A stretch of DNA of 22,417 nt from Nevskia sp. (GCA_023229645.1 JALNYU010000034.1:1-22417); one strand, 5' to 3'; counted from the stretch's first letter, positions 8,044 through 16,447 are shown. Made by a program: numbers and translations. Notes: generated by a model from the sequence alone, not told the origin.

Positions 8044-8772
8044 AGCGGGTGGGGCCGATCACGATTTATTGATCCGGCCATCCGATACTTGAATAAAAGT
8101 CTGGCGCCAAACTGAATGGCGCACGCTCGAAAAGTGCTGCCTCAAATTGCCGCGCAATGCTGCGTTTAGCGATTTTGTCGCTGAATTAATAATCTCGCAG
8201 AAGAAGAGGACCACGCCAACCTTTGGGAGGTCCGTAGGGAGATTGCAGCGACGCTGCGCACCTCGGCCGTCGGGTCGCCCCGCTACGCCCAAAGTCATTC
8301 GGCGCTTGGTACTGCGCTCGCCAAGCGTTGATCCTCGTACGCGAAGCACTAAACCGCGCCAGCGGCCGGCATTGCTTTGCCAGCGCACCTAAAAGGTGCG
8401 GCGTCGAAGCGCGCTTCATCGCAGCTGGCCGAATATTCTTGGCGCACGCACTCAATAGGTTCGTGCACGAAGCTCAACGCTTCGACGACGACGCTTTTTC
8501 ACTTGCGCACAAACCAAAACGGCGCGTGCGCCAGCTTTTGAGCAGCGCCAGCGATGGGCAGAGGTTCGACGCCGGCTTTGCGCCGTTCGAGCGAGCGTCG
8601 GAGAGATTGCGGCTAGCCTCGCCTCCTTCGCAATGTCCTGCTACGCATTCACCCCCAACGCTCCGGTTGCCGCGCTGTCGAATTACGGCTCGTCGTTGTG
8701 TCGAGTTGTTGCTTGAGCGCAACTTGCTCCCAAGGCCAAGGGTACGACGCACCGCGCCGTAATGTCAGATTC
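8044..8772. other. Intergenic region without an intact gene
   Basis: About 730 bases with open frames on both strands, but none has a plausible start, composition or recognisable domain. A modest inverted repeat (CGCTTGG at 8303-8309, CCAAGCG at 8321-8327) is present. The left border carries one copy of a 19-nt direct repeat whose partner is at 9402-9420. It may hold decayed genes or an unrecognised RNA. Confidence 0.5.
8079..8097. repeat. 19-nt direct repeat, left copy
   Basis: CATCCGATACTTGAATAAA here matches CATCCGATACTTCAATCAA at 9402-9420 at 17 of 19 positions in the same orientation. The two copies bracket the whole gene-poor stretch between the GFA gene and the Wadjet operon. Confidence 0.5.
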
Positions 8773-8998
8773 TCAGCGCAGATCAGCCGCCTCGTAAAAC
8801 GGGCGGATTTCGATCTTGCTCGGTCCCGGCATCGGACTGGGGCAGCGCCGCGCCCAGGCGACGGCTTCTTCCATGTCCTTGACCTCCCACAGCCAGAAAC
8901 CGGCAACCAGTTCCCGAGTTTCGGCGAAAGGCCCATCGATGACGGTGCGGTTGGGGCCATCGAACGCGATGCGCTTCCCGTACGCAGAAGGCTTGACG
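8773..8998 (-). pseudogene. Truncated YCII/DGPF-domain protein
   Basis: A minus-strand frame ending at a TGA (8773-8775) encodes about 75 residues that match the C-terminal two thirds of the YCII-related DGPF-domain family. Seen are FDGPNRTVIDGPFAETRELVAGFWLWEVKDM, given here as separate blocks (FDGP, VIDGPFAETRE, GFWLWEVKDMEEAVAWARR), and IEIRPFYEAADLR at the end. The N-terminal part (normally a start such as MKYMLL...) is missing: resemblance stops at about 8998, exactly where the 24-nt tandem repeat and MITE-like element begin. No in-frame start with a ribosome-binding site exists. The gene was evidently broken by insertion or rearrangement. Confidence 0.75.
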
Positions 8999-9046
8999 CA
9001 GAAAACCGGGGTCGGAGTAGAACAGAAAACCGGGGTCGGAGTAGAA
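8999..9046. repeat. Tandem duplication of a 24-nt unit
   Basis: The 24-nt unit starting CAGAAAACCGGGGTCGGAG occurs twice without mismatch at 8999-9022 and 9023-9046. The duplicated unit is the same sequence as the left inverted end of the element described at 9023-9307, so the end of that element appears to be duplicated. Confidence 0.85.
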
Positions 9047-9307
9047 TAAACGGCGAGCTGAGAGGGCGGAGTAAATAGGAGTAAATAAATTCACCGCCAC
9101 TCAACGACCAGCTACTGATGCCGTGATTTTCTTAAATCCCAGACAACCGCGCGTACGGCGGAATAACGCAACCGGAGGGCGTCACGTAGGGTGGATGCTG
9201 ATCCACCTGTCGCGAAGCGACATGTAAGGCGCGGTGGGTGGCGAGGCATGGCGGAATTCGCAGATAGGCGCCGCCGTCCGGGTGTTTATTCGCTCCGACC
9301 CCGGGTT
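9023..9307. mobile_element. MITE-like element with imperfect inverted ends
   Basis: The 24 nt at 9028-9051 (AACCGGGGTCGGAG...GAATAAAC) and the reverse complement of 9284-9307 (AACCCGGGGTCGGAGCGAATAAAC) are the same apart from a one-base gap on each side. Between them lie 10-nt tandem copies of GGAGTAAATA (9068-9077, 9078-9087) and the twin hairpins at 9190-9222. No transposase is encoded. The size (about 280 nt), inverted ends and position at the break in a gene suggest a non-autonomous element. An alternative is a REP-like palindromic cluster. Confidence 0.5.
9190..9222. repeat. Twin adjacent hairpins (REP-like palindromes)
   Basis: GGTGGAT (9190-9196)/ATCCACC (9201-9207) with loop GCTG, immediately followed by TGTCGC (9208-9213)/GCGACA (9217-9222) with loop GAA. 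Both stems are perfect. The leading GTAGGGTGGAT...ATCCACC resembles a kind of intergenic palindrome common in proteobacterial genomes (from memory, unverified). It lies inside the MITE-like element. Confidence 0.65.
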
Positions 9308-9401
9308 CCGCACTGGCCGACGGTGAGCACTACGGGCGAGTGTAATGGCGGCGGATCAATAACCGAAGCCGTTGGAAGCACTACATAAGGCAGCTCTCAA
9401 A

Positions 9402-9420
9402 CATCCGATACTTCAATCAA
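9402..9420. repeat. 19-nt direct repeat, right copy
   Basis: Partner of 8079-8097 with 17 of 19 identical bases. It lies just downstream of the jetD stop codon, at the border between the gene-poor stretch and the Wadjet operon. Confidence 0.5.
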
Positions 9421-9437
9421 GCGCCAGCTAACCCCAA

Positions 9438-10649
9438 CTAATCTAATCGCAGCCCTTCTTGTTCGCCTTTATAGCCGTGCTGTTGCATTGCTTCGGCGAG
9501 TTCGCGCAGCACGGGATGCAGCGGGTTGCTGAGCAGGCGTGCGAGGCGGGTATAGTCGTCTTCGGTCAGGGGTTTGCGTGTCGGCAGGCGGTCCAGCGTA
9601 TCGGCGCCCATGTGCCAGGGTTGCCAGCGTAGGTTTGCGTCGGACCATAGCTGTGCCGCGAGCGTGGCGATTTCGATGCCGGCGGGGTCGGGATCGCAGG
9701 CGATCAGGAGCGGTGCGGGATGCAGGCGGATGAGGTGCTGCAGCGTTTCTCGCCACCAAGTTGGCGGATAGCCGGGCAGCCACACGACGCCGTCGTTAGC
9801 GCCGAACTGGCGTGCGGCGCGCTCAAAGCTGGTGCGGTTTTCGACCAGGCGCCAGCAGCCCATTTTGCCGTCCGCGCTGCTGCCGGCTGCGACGATGTTG
9901 GGTGTTAGTCCGAGAAAATCCACCGCTGCGGCGAGGTTCAAGCCGCTGGGTTGTAGATGCAGCGGGGCGCGAATCAGCAGCAGCGGCGTGTGGGCTTCGA
10001 TGTTGAAAGCGCTGAGGTCGAGTACATCGAGCAGCCAATTCCAATCAGCGTCCGGCAGGCCTTTGGTATCGTCGGCTGCGAACAGCGCAAAGTCTCTGCG
10101 GGTGCCGTTGCGTTGATCCGCGCACCACGTTTCGAGTGCGCGCAACCAGCGGTGGCGACGAATCGCGAGTTGCGGCGGCATCTCTGCCAAGTGCTGTGCC
10201 GCGGCGACGAGCGCGGCGTCGGCTAAGGGCTGCGCCAATAGTTCGGCGTGCTGTTGGGCAAGCAGCGTGCGGTTCGGCAAGCCTAGGTTTTCGCGCAGCG
10301 TTTCGAAGTCCCGAAAGGTGAGCCGCAGCGGCACCCAGCGGCCGTGCTCGCGGGTTTCTTCGAGTTCGATCCAGCCGGCCCGCAGCAGCGCTTCGAGTAC
10401 ATCCGGTGCCAACACGCTGCGCTGCGGCCCGCCTTTTTTCAACAGTGTGGCCCACTTCGGCGTGGCACTGCCCTCCAGCCAATCGCGTATCAGCTGTTGC
10501 CAGTCTTGCGGCCAGAGGCGTTGCGCGTGCTGGTCGATGGCCTCGCGTTGGCGCAAGCGCCGCCCGCGTAGCGTGACTTGGGCGCCGACATCCAACTGCC
10601 GCGTGCGTACGCCGGCGGCATCGGCTGCGGACCATTCCAGATCGCGCAC
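9438..10649 (-). CDS. jetD: Wadjet JetD / MksG-like TOPRIM nuclease subunit
   Basis: About 403 residues (numbered from GTG at 10649). The C-terminal half carries a TOPRIM fold: the catalytic Glu is likely at about 270 (LVENRTSFE) and the DxD motif at 319-321 (IACDPDPAGIEIATL). The N-terminal half is basic and helical with winged-helix character. In Wadjet systems JetD is the nuclease that cuts plasmid DNA once the SMC complex has recognised a small closed circle. No ATG lies near the expected start. GTG at 10649 leaves 7 nt after the jetC stop (10657); TTG at 10703 would add 18 residues and overlap jetC by 47 nt. Last gene of the jetABCD operon. Confidence 0.85.
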   Translation of the reverse strand: MRDLEWSAADAAGVRTRQLDVGAQVTLRGRRLRQREAIDQHAQRLWPQDWQQLIRDWLEGSATPKWATLLKKGGPQRSVLAPDVLEALLRAGWIELEETREHGRWVPLRLTFRDFETLRENLGLPNRTLLAQQHAELLAQPLADAALVAAAQHLAEMPPQLAIRRHRWLRALETWCADQRNGTRRDFALFAADDTKGLPDADWNWLLDVLDLSAFNIEAHTPLLLIRAPLHLQPSGLNLAAAVDFLGLTPNIVAAGSSADGKMGCWRLVENRTSFERAARQFGANDGVVWLPGYPPTWWRETLQHLIRLHPAPLLIACDPDPAGIEIATLAAQLWSDANLRWQPWHMGADTLDRLPTRKPLTEDDYTRLARLLSNPLHPVLRELAEAMQQHGYKGEQEGLRLD

Positions 10650-10656
10650 GCGCGGC

Positions 10657-13458
10657 TCAGGCGGGGTCTGTTGCCCGGCGCAGGAACGCCACCGGAGGTG
10701 CAAACGTGCCGCCGGGGCGGCGCTTCTGCGTGACTAACGTCAGCTCGGACGGTTTGAATACATTGACGTTGTGCGTGTTCGGCGTGGTGACGATGTACTG
10801 CGCTTTTGTCGCCTGCAGAAACGCGCCGACTTTATCGATATTAAAGATATCCAAATGTGCGAACGGCTCGTCGATAAACACGAAGCCACCACTCTTATCG
10901 TCTTCCATCATTAAGCCGATGAGTAGAATCATCGACTTCATGACTTGCTGGCCGCCGGAGGCTTCGCCGTCGTTGAGGCCGATCAGGCCTTTTTGATCGA
11001 AGTTGAATTGCACTTCCAGGTTCGCCTGCGCCAGCGAAAGATCATCGTTGGTCAGATGCGGGTGCTGCGCCTCTACTTCGATGCCGGCCAGCGCGCCGAG
11101 GCTTTTCAGGTTCTGCGCGTAGCGGCGCAGCGTTGCGCGCAATACGTTCACATACTGGCCGCGGGCGAGGTCGGTACTGTGTTGCGCGCGCTCCAGATGC
11201 ACGCCTTGGTTATCGATACGCCCGGCGAGTTGGCGGTGTTCGGCGTTGAGCTTGTCGCGCACCTGCACGCAGTTGCCGTCGGTGATGTAGCGGCCGTCAT
11301 TCTTTTTGCGCGTTAGGCGGTCGATTTCACGCTCCACTGTGGTGGCGGATTCGTACTGCGCGCGCGCCTCAGCGAGGCCGGCGGCGCTACGCCAGACCAG
11401 CGGTTTGTCGCGCCGTAGTCGGCGCCACGCCAGCACGTTATCGACATAAGCCCGGCGCGTGCTGTGTAGCTCTGCAGCGAGACTTTGCGCGTGTTTTTGG
11501 TCGCGGCCGATTTGATCTTCCGTTAGCGCGTGCTGGCCGGTCAGCGGCTTCGCCGCTTCAATCGCGGTGTGATAACGCACCGCGGCTTCGGCGCGCTGGC
11601 TTTTCAGCGTCTGCGCCTCTTCGTTCAGCCGCGCGTACTCAGCTTCTGCGCGCTCGAACTCCGGCGCGCGCGCGGTGAGTTCCCGGGCGGCATCGACGCC
11701 AGCCATGCGCGCTTGCACCGCGGCCAGCCGCTCAACGTGGCCGGATAGGGTTTCCGCGAGCGTGGCGCGGGCGGTTTCGACTTCGGCCAGCCGCGTCCGC
11801 GCTTGGGCGGCGGCATTGCGGCCGAAAAAGGCATCGGCGACGCTGATGTCACGAGCGCCGCGGCGCTCGCGTTGGTAGCCGCTCGGCGTGATCCAGGCTT
11901 GGTGTTCGGGCAGCTTGGCGCCGTCGGCGACGGTATCCACCCGGCGGATGCCGTCCAGCAGCTTCGCCAACCAGGCCGGCGGATCGGCGCTGAAACGCAG
12001 GCATTCGAGCAGCGAACCCGGCGTCGGCCGCGGCGGCGGCGCGCGGTCTGGCACCAGATAGTGACGAAACTTCAGCTGCTCGCCGAGCCGCCACGCGGCG
12101 GCGCGGTCGGCCGGGTCTTCGAGCAATATCAACTGCCGCACGCCGGCCAGAACCGCCTCGACCGCGGCCTGCCAGCGTTCATCGGTGATCTCGACGATGT
12201 CGGCCAGCGGCGTATGGCGCAGCCCGGCTTGGTCGAGCGCAGCCCGAAAATGCTGCACTTCGGCGGGCATTGGCCGGCGCCCGGCGTCGAGCGCGGCGAT
12301 GCGCGCGCGCAGTTCGGTGCGTTCATCGTCCAGCGCTTGCTGCTGGTTTTCGGCTTCAAAGATCCGCCGCCGCAAGCGCTCGGTTTCGCGCGTGGCTTGG
12401 TCGATGTCCACGCCTTCAGCCTGCTGCGCGGCGCGCTCGGCCAGCTTCTGCCGCTGTTCGAGCAGCAAGCCAGCGCGCGCCAACGGCCGATCCACCCGCT
12501 TCTCGGCTTCTTGCGCCGCGTTCAGCGCCTGCTGCGCTTCGGCTTCTTCGCGTTCGGCGGCGGCCAGCTGTTCAACCAGCTGCGCCCGCGCCTGTTCGCG
12601 CTTGGCGAGTAGTTGTTTGATTTCGCGAAACTCGCGGCGCTTGCCGAGCAGTTGGCTGTGGCCGCCATGCAGGCTATCGGCGAGGCCCGCCAGTTCCAAG
12701 CGTGGCAGCCATTGCCCGGATAAATCCGCCAGCTCGCCGATTAGGCTTTGATAATCCTGATACGAATTGACATCGGCTTCGGCCGCTTGCAGCTGCGTGT
12801 GCAGGCGCGCCAGCTGCGTGTTCAGCTCGTCCAATTCGCGTTTGCAGGCGATCTGGTCTTCACGGGCTTTGCGGTAGTTATCGAGTACGTCTTGATCGCC
12901 GAAGACATCGAATACCAATTCCAGCAATTGCCGGCCGGAGTATTCGCAGAGTTTGTCGGTATGGCCTTGGTCGAGCGCCAGCACACGTTTGATCGCTCGC
13001 GTCAGGCCGGCGTTTTCGAGCTGGGCTTCGTATTGGCGGACGCCGAACCAGGTTACCGCGTCGCCGCTTTCAGCTTGCTCGACGCTGATGTCGCCGGCGC
13101 CGATGCCGTAGTCGCGCTGCCAATCGCCGCCTTTTTTTCGTATCCGGCAGAACAGGGTGATGACCGGATCGGTGATCGGCCAGAACGCCAGCTGGCCGGC
13201 GCTGTAACCCTGGCTGCGGCGCGGATTAGAGACGGTTGCGCGCAGCCACGCGTAGGGGCGATCGGCACGGCGCACGTAGCGCTTGTAGTCGCGGCCTTGC
13301 GAGCACGGAATGGCGAGCAGGGTGCGCAGCGCGTCGAGCAGCGTGGTTTTGCCGGAGCCATTCGGGCCGACGACGGTGACGATGCCGGCATCGAGCGGCA
13401 GCGTGAAACGCTCCCACCAATCCCAGTGAACGATTTCGAGTTTATGGAAGCTGAACAT
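10657..13458 (-). CDS. jetC: Wadjet JetC / MksB-like SMC ATPase
   Basis: 933-residue SMC-type ATPase. The N-terminal head has Walker A GPNGSGKTT (31-39). A long coiled coil (about 230-420) leads to a hinge-like globular part (about 430-590; WQAAVEAVLAGVRQLILLED), and the coil returns (about 590-740). The C-terminal head has the ABC signature ASGGQQ (about 833-838), Walker B GFVFIDEP (about 858-865) and D-loop AHLD. JetC is the motor that extrudes DNA loops in the MukB-like Wadjet complex. The ATG at 13458 is used because FHKLEIVHWDWW is the natural family start; the open extension upstream lies within jetB in another frame. It overlaps the end of jetB by 17 nt, pointing to coupled translation. 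Confidence 0.92.
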   Translation of the reverse strand: MFSFHKLEIVHWDWWERFTLPLDAGIVTVVGPNGSGKTTLLDALRTLLAIPCSQGRDYKRYVRRADRPYAWLRATVSNPRRSQGYSAGQLAFWPITDPVITLFCRIRKKGGDWQRDYGIGAGDISVEQAESGDAVTWFGVRQYEAQLENAGLTRAIKRVLALDQGHTDKLCEYSGRQLLELVFDVFGDQDVLDNYRKAREDQIACKRELDELNTQLARLHTQLQAAEADVNSYQDYQSLIGELADLSGQWLPRLELAGLADSLHGGHSQLLGKRREFREIKQLLAKREQARAQLVEQLAAAEREEAEAQQALNAAQEAEKRVDRPLARAGLLLEQRQKLAERAAQQAEGVDIDQATRETERLRRRIFEAENQQQALDDERTELRARIAALDAGRRPMPAEVQHFRAALDQAGLRHTPLADIVEITDERWQAAVEAVLAGVRQLILLEDPADRAAAWRLGEQLKFRHYLVPDRAPPPRPTPGSLLECLRFSADPPAWLAKLLDGIRRVDTVADGAKLPEHQAWITPSGYQRERRGARDISVADAFFGRNAAAQARTRLAEVETARATLAETLSGHVERLAAVQARMAGVDAARELTARAPEFERAEAEYARLNEEAQTLKSQRAEAAVRYHTAIEAAKPLTGQHALTEDQIGRDQKHAQSLAAELHSTRRAYVDNVLAWRRLRRDKPLVWRSAAGLAEARAQYESATTVEREIDRLTRKKNDGRYITDGNCVQVRDKLNAEHRQLAGRIDNQGVHLERAQHSTDLARGQYVNVLRATLRRYAQNLKSLGALAGIEVEAQHPHLTNDDLSLAQANLEVQFNFDQKGLIGLNDGEASGGQQVMKSMILLIGLMMEDDKSGGFVFIDEPFAHLDIFNIDKVGAFLQATKAQYIVTTPNTHNVNVFKPSELTLVTQKRRPGGTFAPPVAFLRRATDPA

Positions 13459-14161
13459 CGGCGTCGGGCTCTGCTGCCGAGTCGGGCTCGGCAAGGTTCG
13501 GGGAAGGAATTTCGGCTTCGGCCGGCGCGCTGCTGCGCGGGCCGAATAAGTCGGCGAGCGTGCCATCAAGCACGCGCTGCGCCATGCGGTTGTAGTCGAG
13601 TACGAGGTCGAGCAGCGGGCCTTCGAAAATGCGGGTGTCGCGGCGCTCGATGAAGCCGACGCGGGACAACACGCCGAGCGCGATGCTGATGCGCGTCTTG
13701 CCGCCGAGCTGAGCGCCGAAGTCGGCGACGAGCGTGGCTTCCGCGACGCTGATGCCGAGCTGCGCCGCCGTTGGCAGCGGTTTTTCGGTTGCGAACATCT
13801 CGGCTTGATTGCGCAATTCGGCCGCGGTTTGGCGTTCGATCTGGCGCTGCCGCTTCGGCAGAATCAGCAGTGCCCAGAGCACTACCAGCAGCGCGATTTG
13901 ATCGCGCTTCAAGTCGAGATTATTCGATAGCCACGCGTCTTCACCGCCGAACACCGGCTGCTCCAGTTCGCGGCGGATGCGCAGCGCCACGTGGTCGGCG
14001 TACGGGTGCTCGACCAATTCCAAACCGCAGGCGCTCAGGCGCTCCGACAGCGCGTTAAAAAACAGCTCGTCGGTCAGCGCTTTTTTTACCAGCGGGTCTC
14101 GCCGCGGCAGCACGCGTTGGGCCGCCAGCCGCGCGACCAATACTTGTAAGTCACGCTCCAT
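13442..14161 (-). CDS. jetB: Wadjet JetB / MksE-like subunit
   Basis: 239 residues, the size of MukE/MksE-type subunits. It is helical with winged-helix-like parts; the segment LLVVLWALLILPKRQRQIERQ (about 90-110) is typical of the DUF4194-like JetB family, and IALGVLSRVGFIERRDTRIFEGP looks like a wing near 180-200. The C-terminal 35 residues are acidic and low-complexity. GGAGG eight bases before the ATG fixes the start. JetB binds the kleisin JetA and bridges to JetC. It starts 60 nt after jetA stops and overlaps jetC by 17 nt. The family is assigned mainly from context plus length and these segments. Confidence 0.82.
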   Translation of the reverse strand: MERDLQVLVARLAAQRVLPRRDPLVKKALTDELFFNALSERLSACGLELVEHPYADHVALRIRRELEQPVFGGEDAWLSNNLDLKRDQIALLVVLWALLILPKRQRQIERQTAAELRNQAEMFATEKPLPTAAQLGISVAEATLVADFGAQLGGKTRISIALGVLSRVGFIERRDTRIFEGPLLDLVLDYNRMAQRVLDGTLADLFGPRSSAPAEAEIPSPNLAEPDSAAEPDADVQLP

Positions 14162-14221
14162 CGCCCAGCCTCCGTCGGCTGCGGGCGACGGTGCCGCGCC
14201 GGTTCATCGATAACAAGGTGG

Positions 14222-15526
14222 TCATCCGTTTGTTTCGTCAGGACGTGATTTTTGATCCAAATAGCCGGCGCTCATGTCGGCCACGCCGGCACGCTGCACA
14301 GGGGCGATTTCGCCGCTCCAGCGCAGGCGCAAGTCGAGCCGCGCTAAGTCCGCGACCGGGCCGGCCAACGTCGCCGATTCGCGGTCGCCGAGCAGCGCCA
14401 GCAGCGAAAGCCGGTAGCTCGATAATTCGTAGTCGCGCAGCGGCACGGCGTCCGCCAGCGGCCAGCCGGCGGGTGCTACGCGCAATGCATCGCGCCAGTT
14501 TTCAAGCTCGGCGTAATCGGGCGGCTCCATGTCTACCCCGGCGGATAGCGGCGCTTCGCTGGCCGGTGGCAGCGGCGCGTCGAGTTTTTCCGGCCGCAGT
14601 TTGTCGACCAGTTCGAACTCGGCGATGTCGAGCGCGATGTCGCCGAGCGCGAACGCGAAGTCCGGAATCGGCGCGGTGGCGCCGTCGCCGGCCAGCTTCG
14701 CGAGTTGCGCCTGGGTTTGGCTGCGCAGCCAAGCGCTGACATCGGTGGACGACAAACCGGTTGCGCCCAAATGCACTTTCTGGCTTTCGAGCTGGTTCAG
14801 TGCGCGCTGAAACGCGCCGCTCATCCGCAGCAGCTCGCTCTGCACTTGGCCGATGCGCTGCGCGATGCGGTGGCTGGCGCCGTCCAGATCGGTGGATTCG
14901 GTGATCCGGCGCAGCACGTCGCTGCCTTTATCGACCCAATTCCACACCGAGGCCAGCTTGGTTTCAGCGCTGCGGATGCGCGTTTCCGAGCCGGACAAAA
15001 TCGCCCGCTCGAATTCGTCTTTCAATTCCAGCAGGCGTGACAACAGATGCTGCAGTTCCGACTGCCCGACCGAGCCGATAGCGTCGCCGCCGGCGATCTG
15101 CGCCGCGAGGAAGCCCAGCTCCGCGCCTTCCTCGCCGAACTTCAGCAGCGTCGACAGCGCCGCGATTGTCATCCGCCCGAGCGGGCTTAGGCCATAGCGG
15201 GAGGTATCCGCATCCCAGGCCAGCAGGCCGTGCACGCGCAGGCGGCCGATCAGGTTTTCGAGCTTGGCTTCGTCGAGATACGGAAACTGGTTGCGCAACT
15301 CGGCGGCGCTGAAATAAGGATCGCCGCCGCGCGCGGCCACTTCGCGCAACACCAGCAGGCGGATCAGCACCGCCGCTTCGGTGCCGGTGAACAGGGCGAT
15401 CAAGGCCTGAATCGCCGGGCGCGATTGCGTCAGCGGGCTGAGCGCGGTGACGTCCGCAGCTTCGATGCCGGACTTGAACCAGTCGGCTAGGCGCTCGTCG
15501 GTGGGATCGTTAGGGGCTGATGGCAT
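14222..15526 (-). CDS. jetA: Wadjet JetA / MksF-like kleisin subunit
   Basis: 434 residues, the kleisin-type subunit of the SMC complex. The N-terminal winged-helix region (about 40-130: LLVLREVAARGGDPYFSAAEL, LIGRLRVHGLLAWDADTSRYGLSPLG) is followed by a helical middle (about 150-265) with ERAILSGSETRIRSAETKLASVWNWVDKG in consecutive blocks. An acidic linker and a C-terminal winged-helix-like part complete it. In Wadjet, JetA links the JetC heads and recruits JetB. First gene of the jet operon; it starts 42 nt after the methyltransferase stop codon on the same strand. No clear ribosome-binding site was found, so the start at 15526 is moderately certain. Confidence 0.82.
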   Translation of the reverse strand: MPSAPNDPTDERLADWFKSGIEAADVTALSPLTQSRPAIQALIALFTGTEAAVLIRLLVLREVAARGGDPYFSAAELRNQFPYLDEAKLENLIGRLRVHGLLAWDADTSRYGLSPLGRMTIAALSTLLKFGEEGAELGFLAAQIAGGDAIGSVGQSELQHLLSRLLELKDEFERAILSGSETRIRSAETKLASVWNWVDKGSDVLRRITESTDLDGASHRIAQRIGQVQSELLRMSGAFQRALNQLESQKVHLGATGLSSTDVSAWLRSQTQAQLAKLAGDGATAPIPDFAFALGDIALDIAEFELVDKLRPEKLDAPLPPASEAPLSAGVDMEPPDYAELENWRDALRVAPAGWPLADAVPLRDYELSSYRLSLLALLGDRESATLAGPVADLARLDLRLRWSGEIAPVQRAGVADMSAGYLDQKSRPDETNG

Positions 15527-15568
15527 CGCCAGGAGGCTAGAAAGGTGGGCCCGCCGCGCGGCCGACTA

Positions 15569-16366
15569 TTATGGCCCGCCGGGCCGCCAGCCGTCAGCCC
15601 CGTGCAGACGGCCGGCACGTAACGTTAGCGGCCAGCGGATAAGCCGCGGCTGCTCGGGCGGCTGGTCGGGGGCCTGCCAAGCCCGCGTCAGCGCGGGTTC
15701 GATCGAGGCAATCGGATCACGGCCTTCAGCGGCGCGGTAGCGCTGCGTTGCCGACCAGGTTTGCAGGTAGGCCAAAAACTGCGGCAGCGTCCAGGTTGCC
15801 GTCATCGCAAACGCCGGGGCGGGGAGCGGCACAAATGGCAACGCCAGCTCGGCGTAGCCGTTTTCGGTATGGCGCCGCTCCGGCGGCCAATATGGGCCGA
15901 CGACATCCTGATAAAGCTGCATGACGACCGCATCCACCGCCGGGGTGATTGCGCACAGCGCGTAAGTCCATGCCGCCAACACCGCGCCCGGCTTCGCCAC
16001 CCGCAGCGCCTCGGCGCCGAAGCGCGGCAGATCAAACCAATGCAGCGCTTGCGCCACGGTAATGAGGTCCACCGAGGCATCGGCGAAGGCAGTGGTTTCG
16101 GCCGGTTCGACCCGATACCGAACATTTTCCCGGGCCGCGGCGTTGGCGATCTGCGCCGCGCTGGCATCGGTGCCGACCACCTGCGCGAAATGCGCTGCGA
16201 GCGCCACGCTGGCCTGACCGTTGCCGCAGCCGGCGTCCCAAGCCAGCGCCCGCGCCGGGGCTTGATGCGCCAACCAAGCGTACAAAGCGCCGGGATACAG
16301 GGGCCGGCTGGTGCGGTAATCGGCGGCGTGGCCGGAAAAGTGATCTTTGAAAGTGGGGCTGCTCAT
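15569..16366 (-). CDS. Class I SAM-dependent methyltransferase
   Basis: 265 residues. Motif I (SAM binding) is DAGCGNGQ at 44-51, followed by the acidic end of strand 2 (VVGTDASAAQI) and the motif III/IV-like stretch DLITVAQALHWFD. This N-terminal half is typical of UbiE/trans-aconitate-type small-molecule methyltransferases; the start FKDHFSGHAADYRTSRPLYP is the usual lead-in of that group. AAAGGA upstream of ATG 16366 supports the start; the longer open frame upstream overlaps the divergent regulator. Substrate unknown. It lies 42 nt upstream of jetA on the same strand and so may be cotranscribed with the Wadjet operon, although a functional link is not established. Confidence 0.85.
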   Translation of the reverse strand: MSSPTFKDHFSGHAADYRTSRPLYPGALYAWLAHQAPARALAWDAGCGNGQASVALAAHFAQVVGTDASAAQIANAAARENVRYRVEPAETTAFADASVDLITVAQALHWFDLPRFGAEALRVAKPGAVLAAWTYALCAITPAVDAVVMQLYQDVVGPYWPPERRHTENGYAELALPFVPLPAPAFAMTATWTLPQFLAYLQTWSATQRYRAAEGRDPIASIEPALTRAWQAPDQPPEQPRLIRWPLTLRAGRLHGADGWRPGGP

Positions 16367-16441
16367 GCCAATTCGTCCTTTCACGGCGGCCGGCGTTCCC
16401 AGGTATGGTGCGCGGACCGGCGGCATTCTGTGCGCCGATTC

Positions 16442-16447
16442 TATAAT
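16442..16447 (+). promoter_or_regulatory. Candidate -10 box of the AraC-family gene
   Basis: A perfect TATAAT lies 31 nt upstream of the regulator's ATG at 16479, in the divergent interval with the methyltransferase gene. A matching -35 at 16-18 nt spacing is poor (GC-rich), as might be expected of an activator-dependent or weak promoter. Confidence 0.4.

Noticed and set aside
8328..8762. 144-residue plus-strand reading frame in the gene-poor stretch
   Set aside because: No start signal, Arg-rich composition and no recognisable family; competing open frames occur on the other strand.
8649..9104. 151-residue minus-strand reading frame over the YCII remnant
   Set aside because: Wrong frame: the YCII/DGPF signature is in another frame, and this one merely translates the tandem repeats (LLRPRFS) at its start.
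13459..13569. 37-residue N-terminal extension of JetC
   Set aside because: It overlaps jetB in another frame, is Pro/Arg-rich, and precedes the natural SMC start FHKLEIVHW.
12748..13653. 301-residue plus-strand reading frame
   Set aside because: It is the complement of jetC in GC-rich DNA; no domain or ribosome-binding site, whereas jetC on the other strand has all its ATPase motifs.
15571..15583. GGCCCGCCGGGCC palindrome as a terminator between the methyltransferase and jetA
   Set aside because: It overlaps the methyltransferase stop region and is not followed by a T-run on the minus strand.
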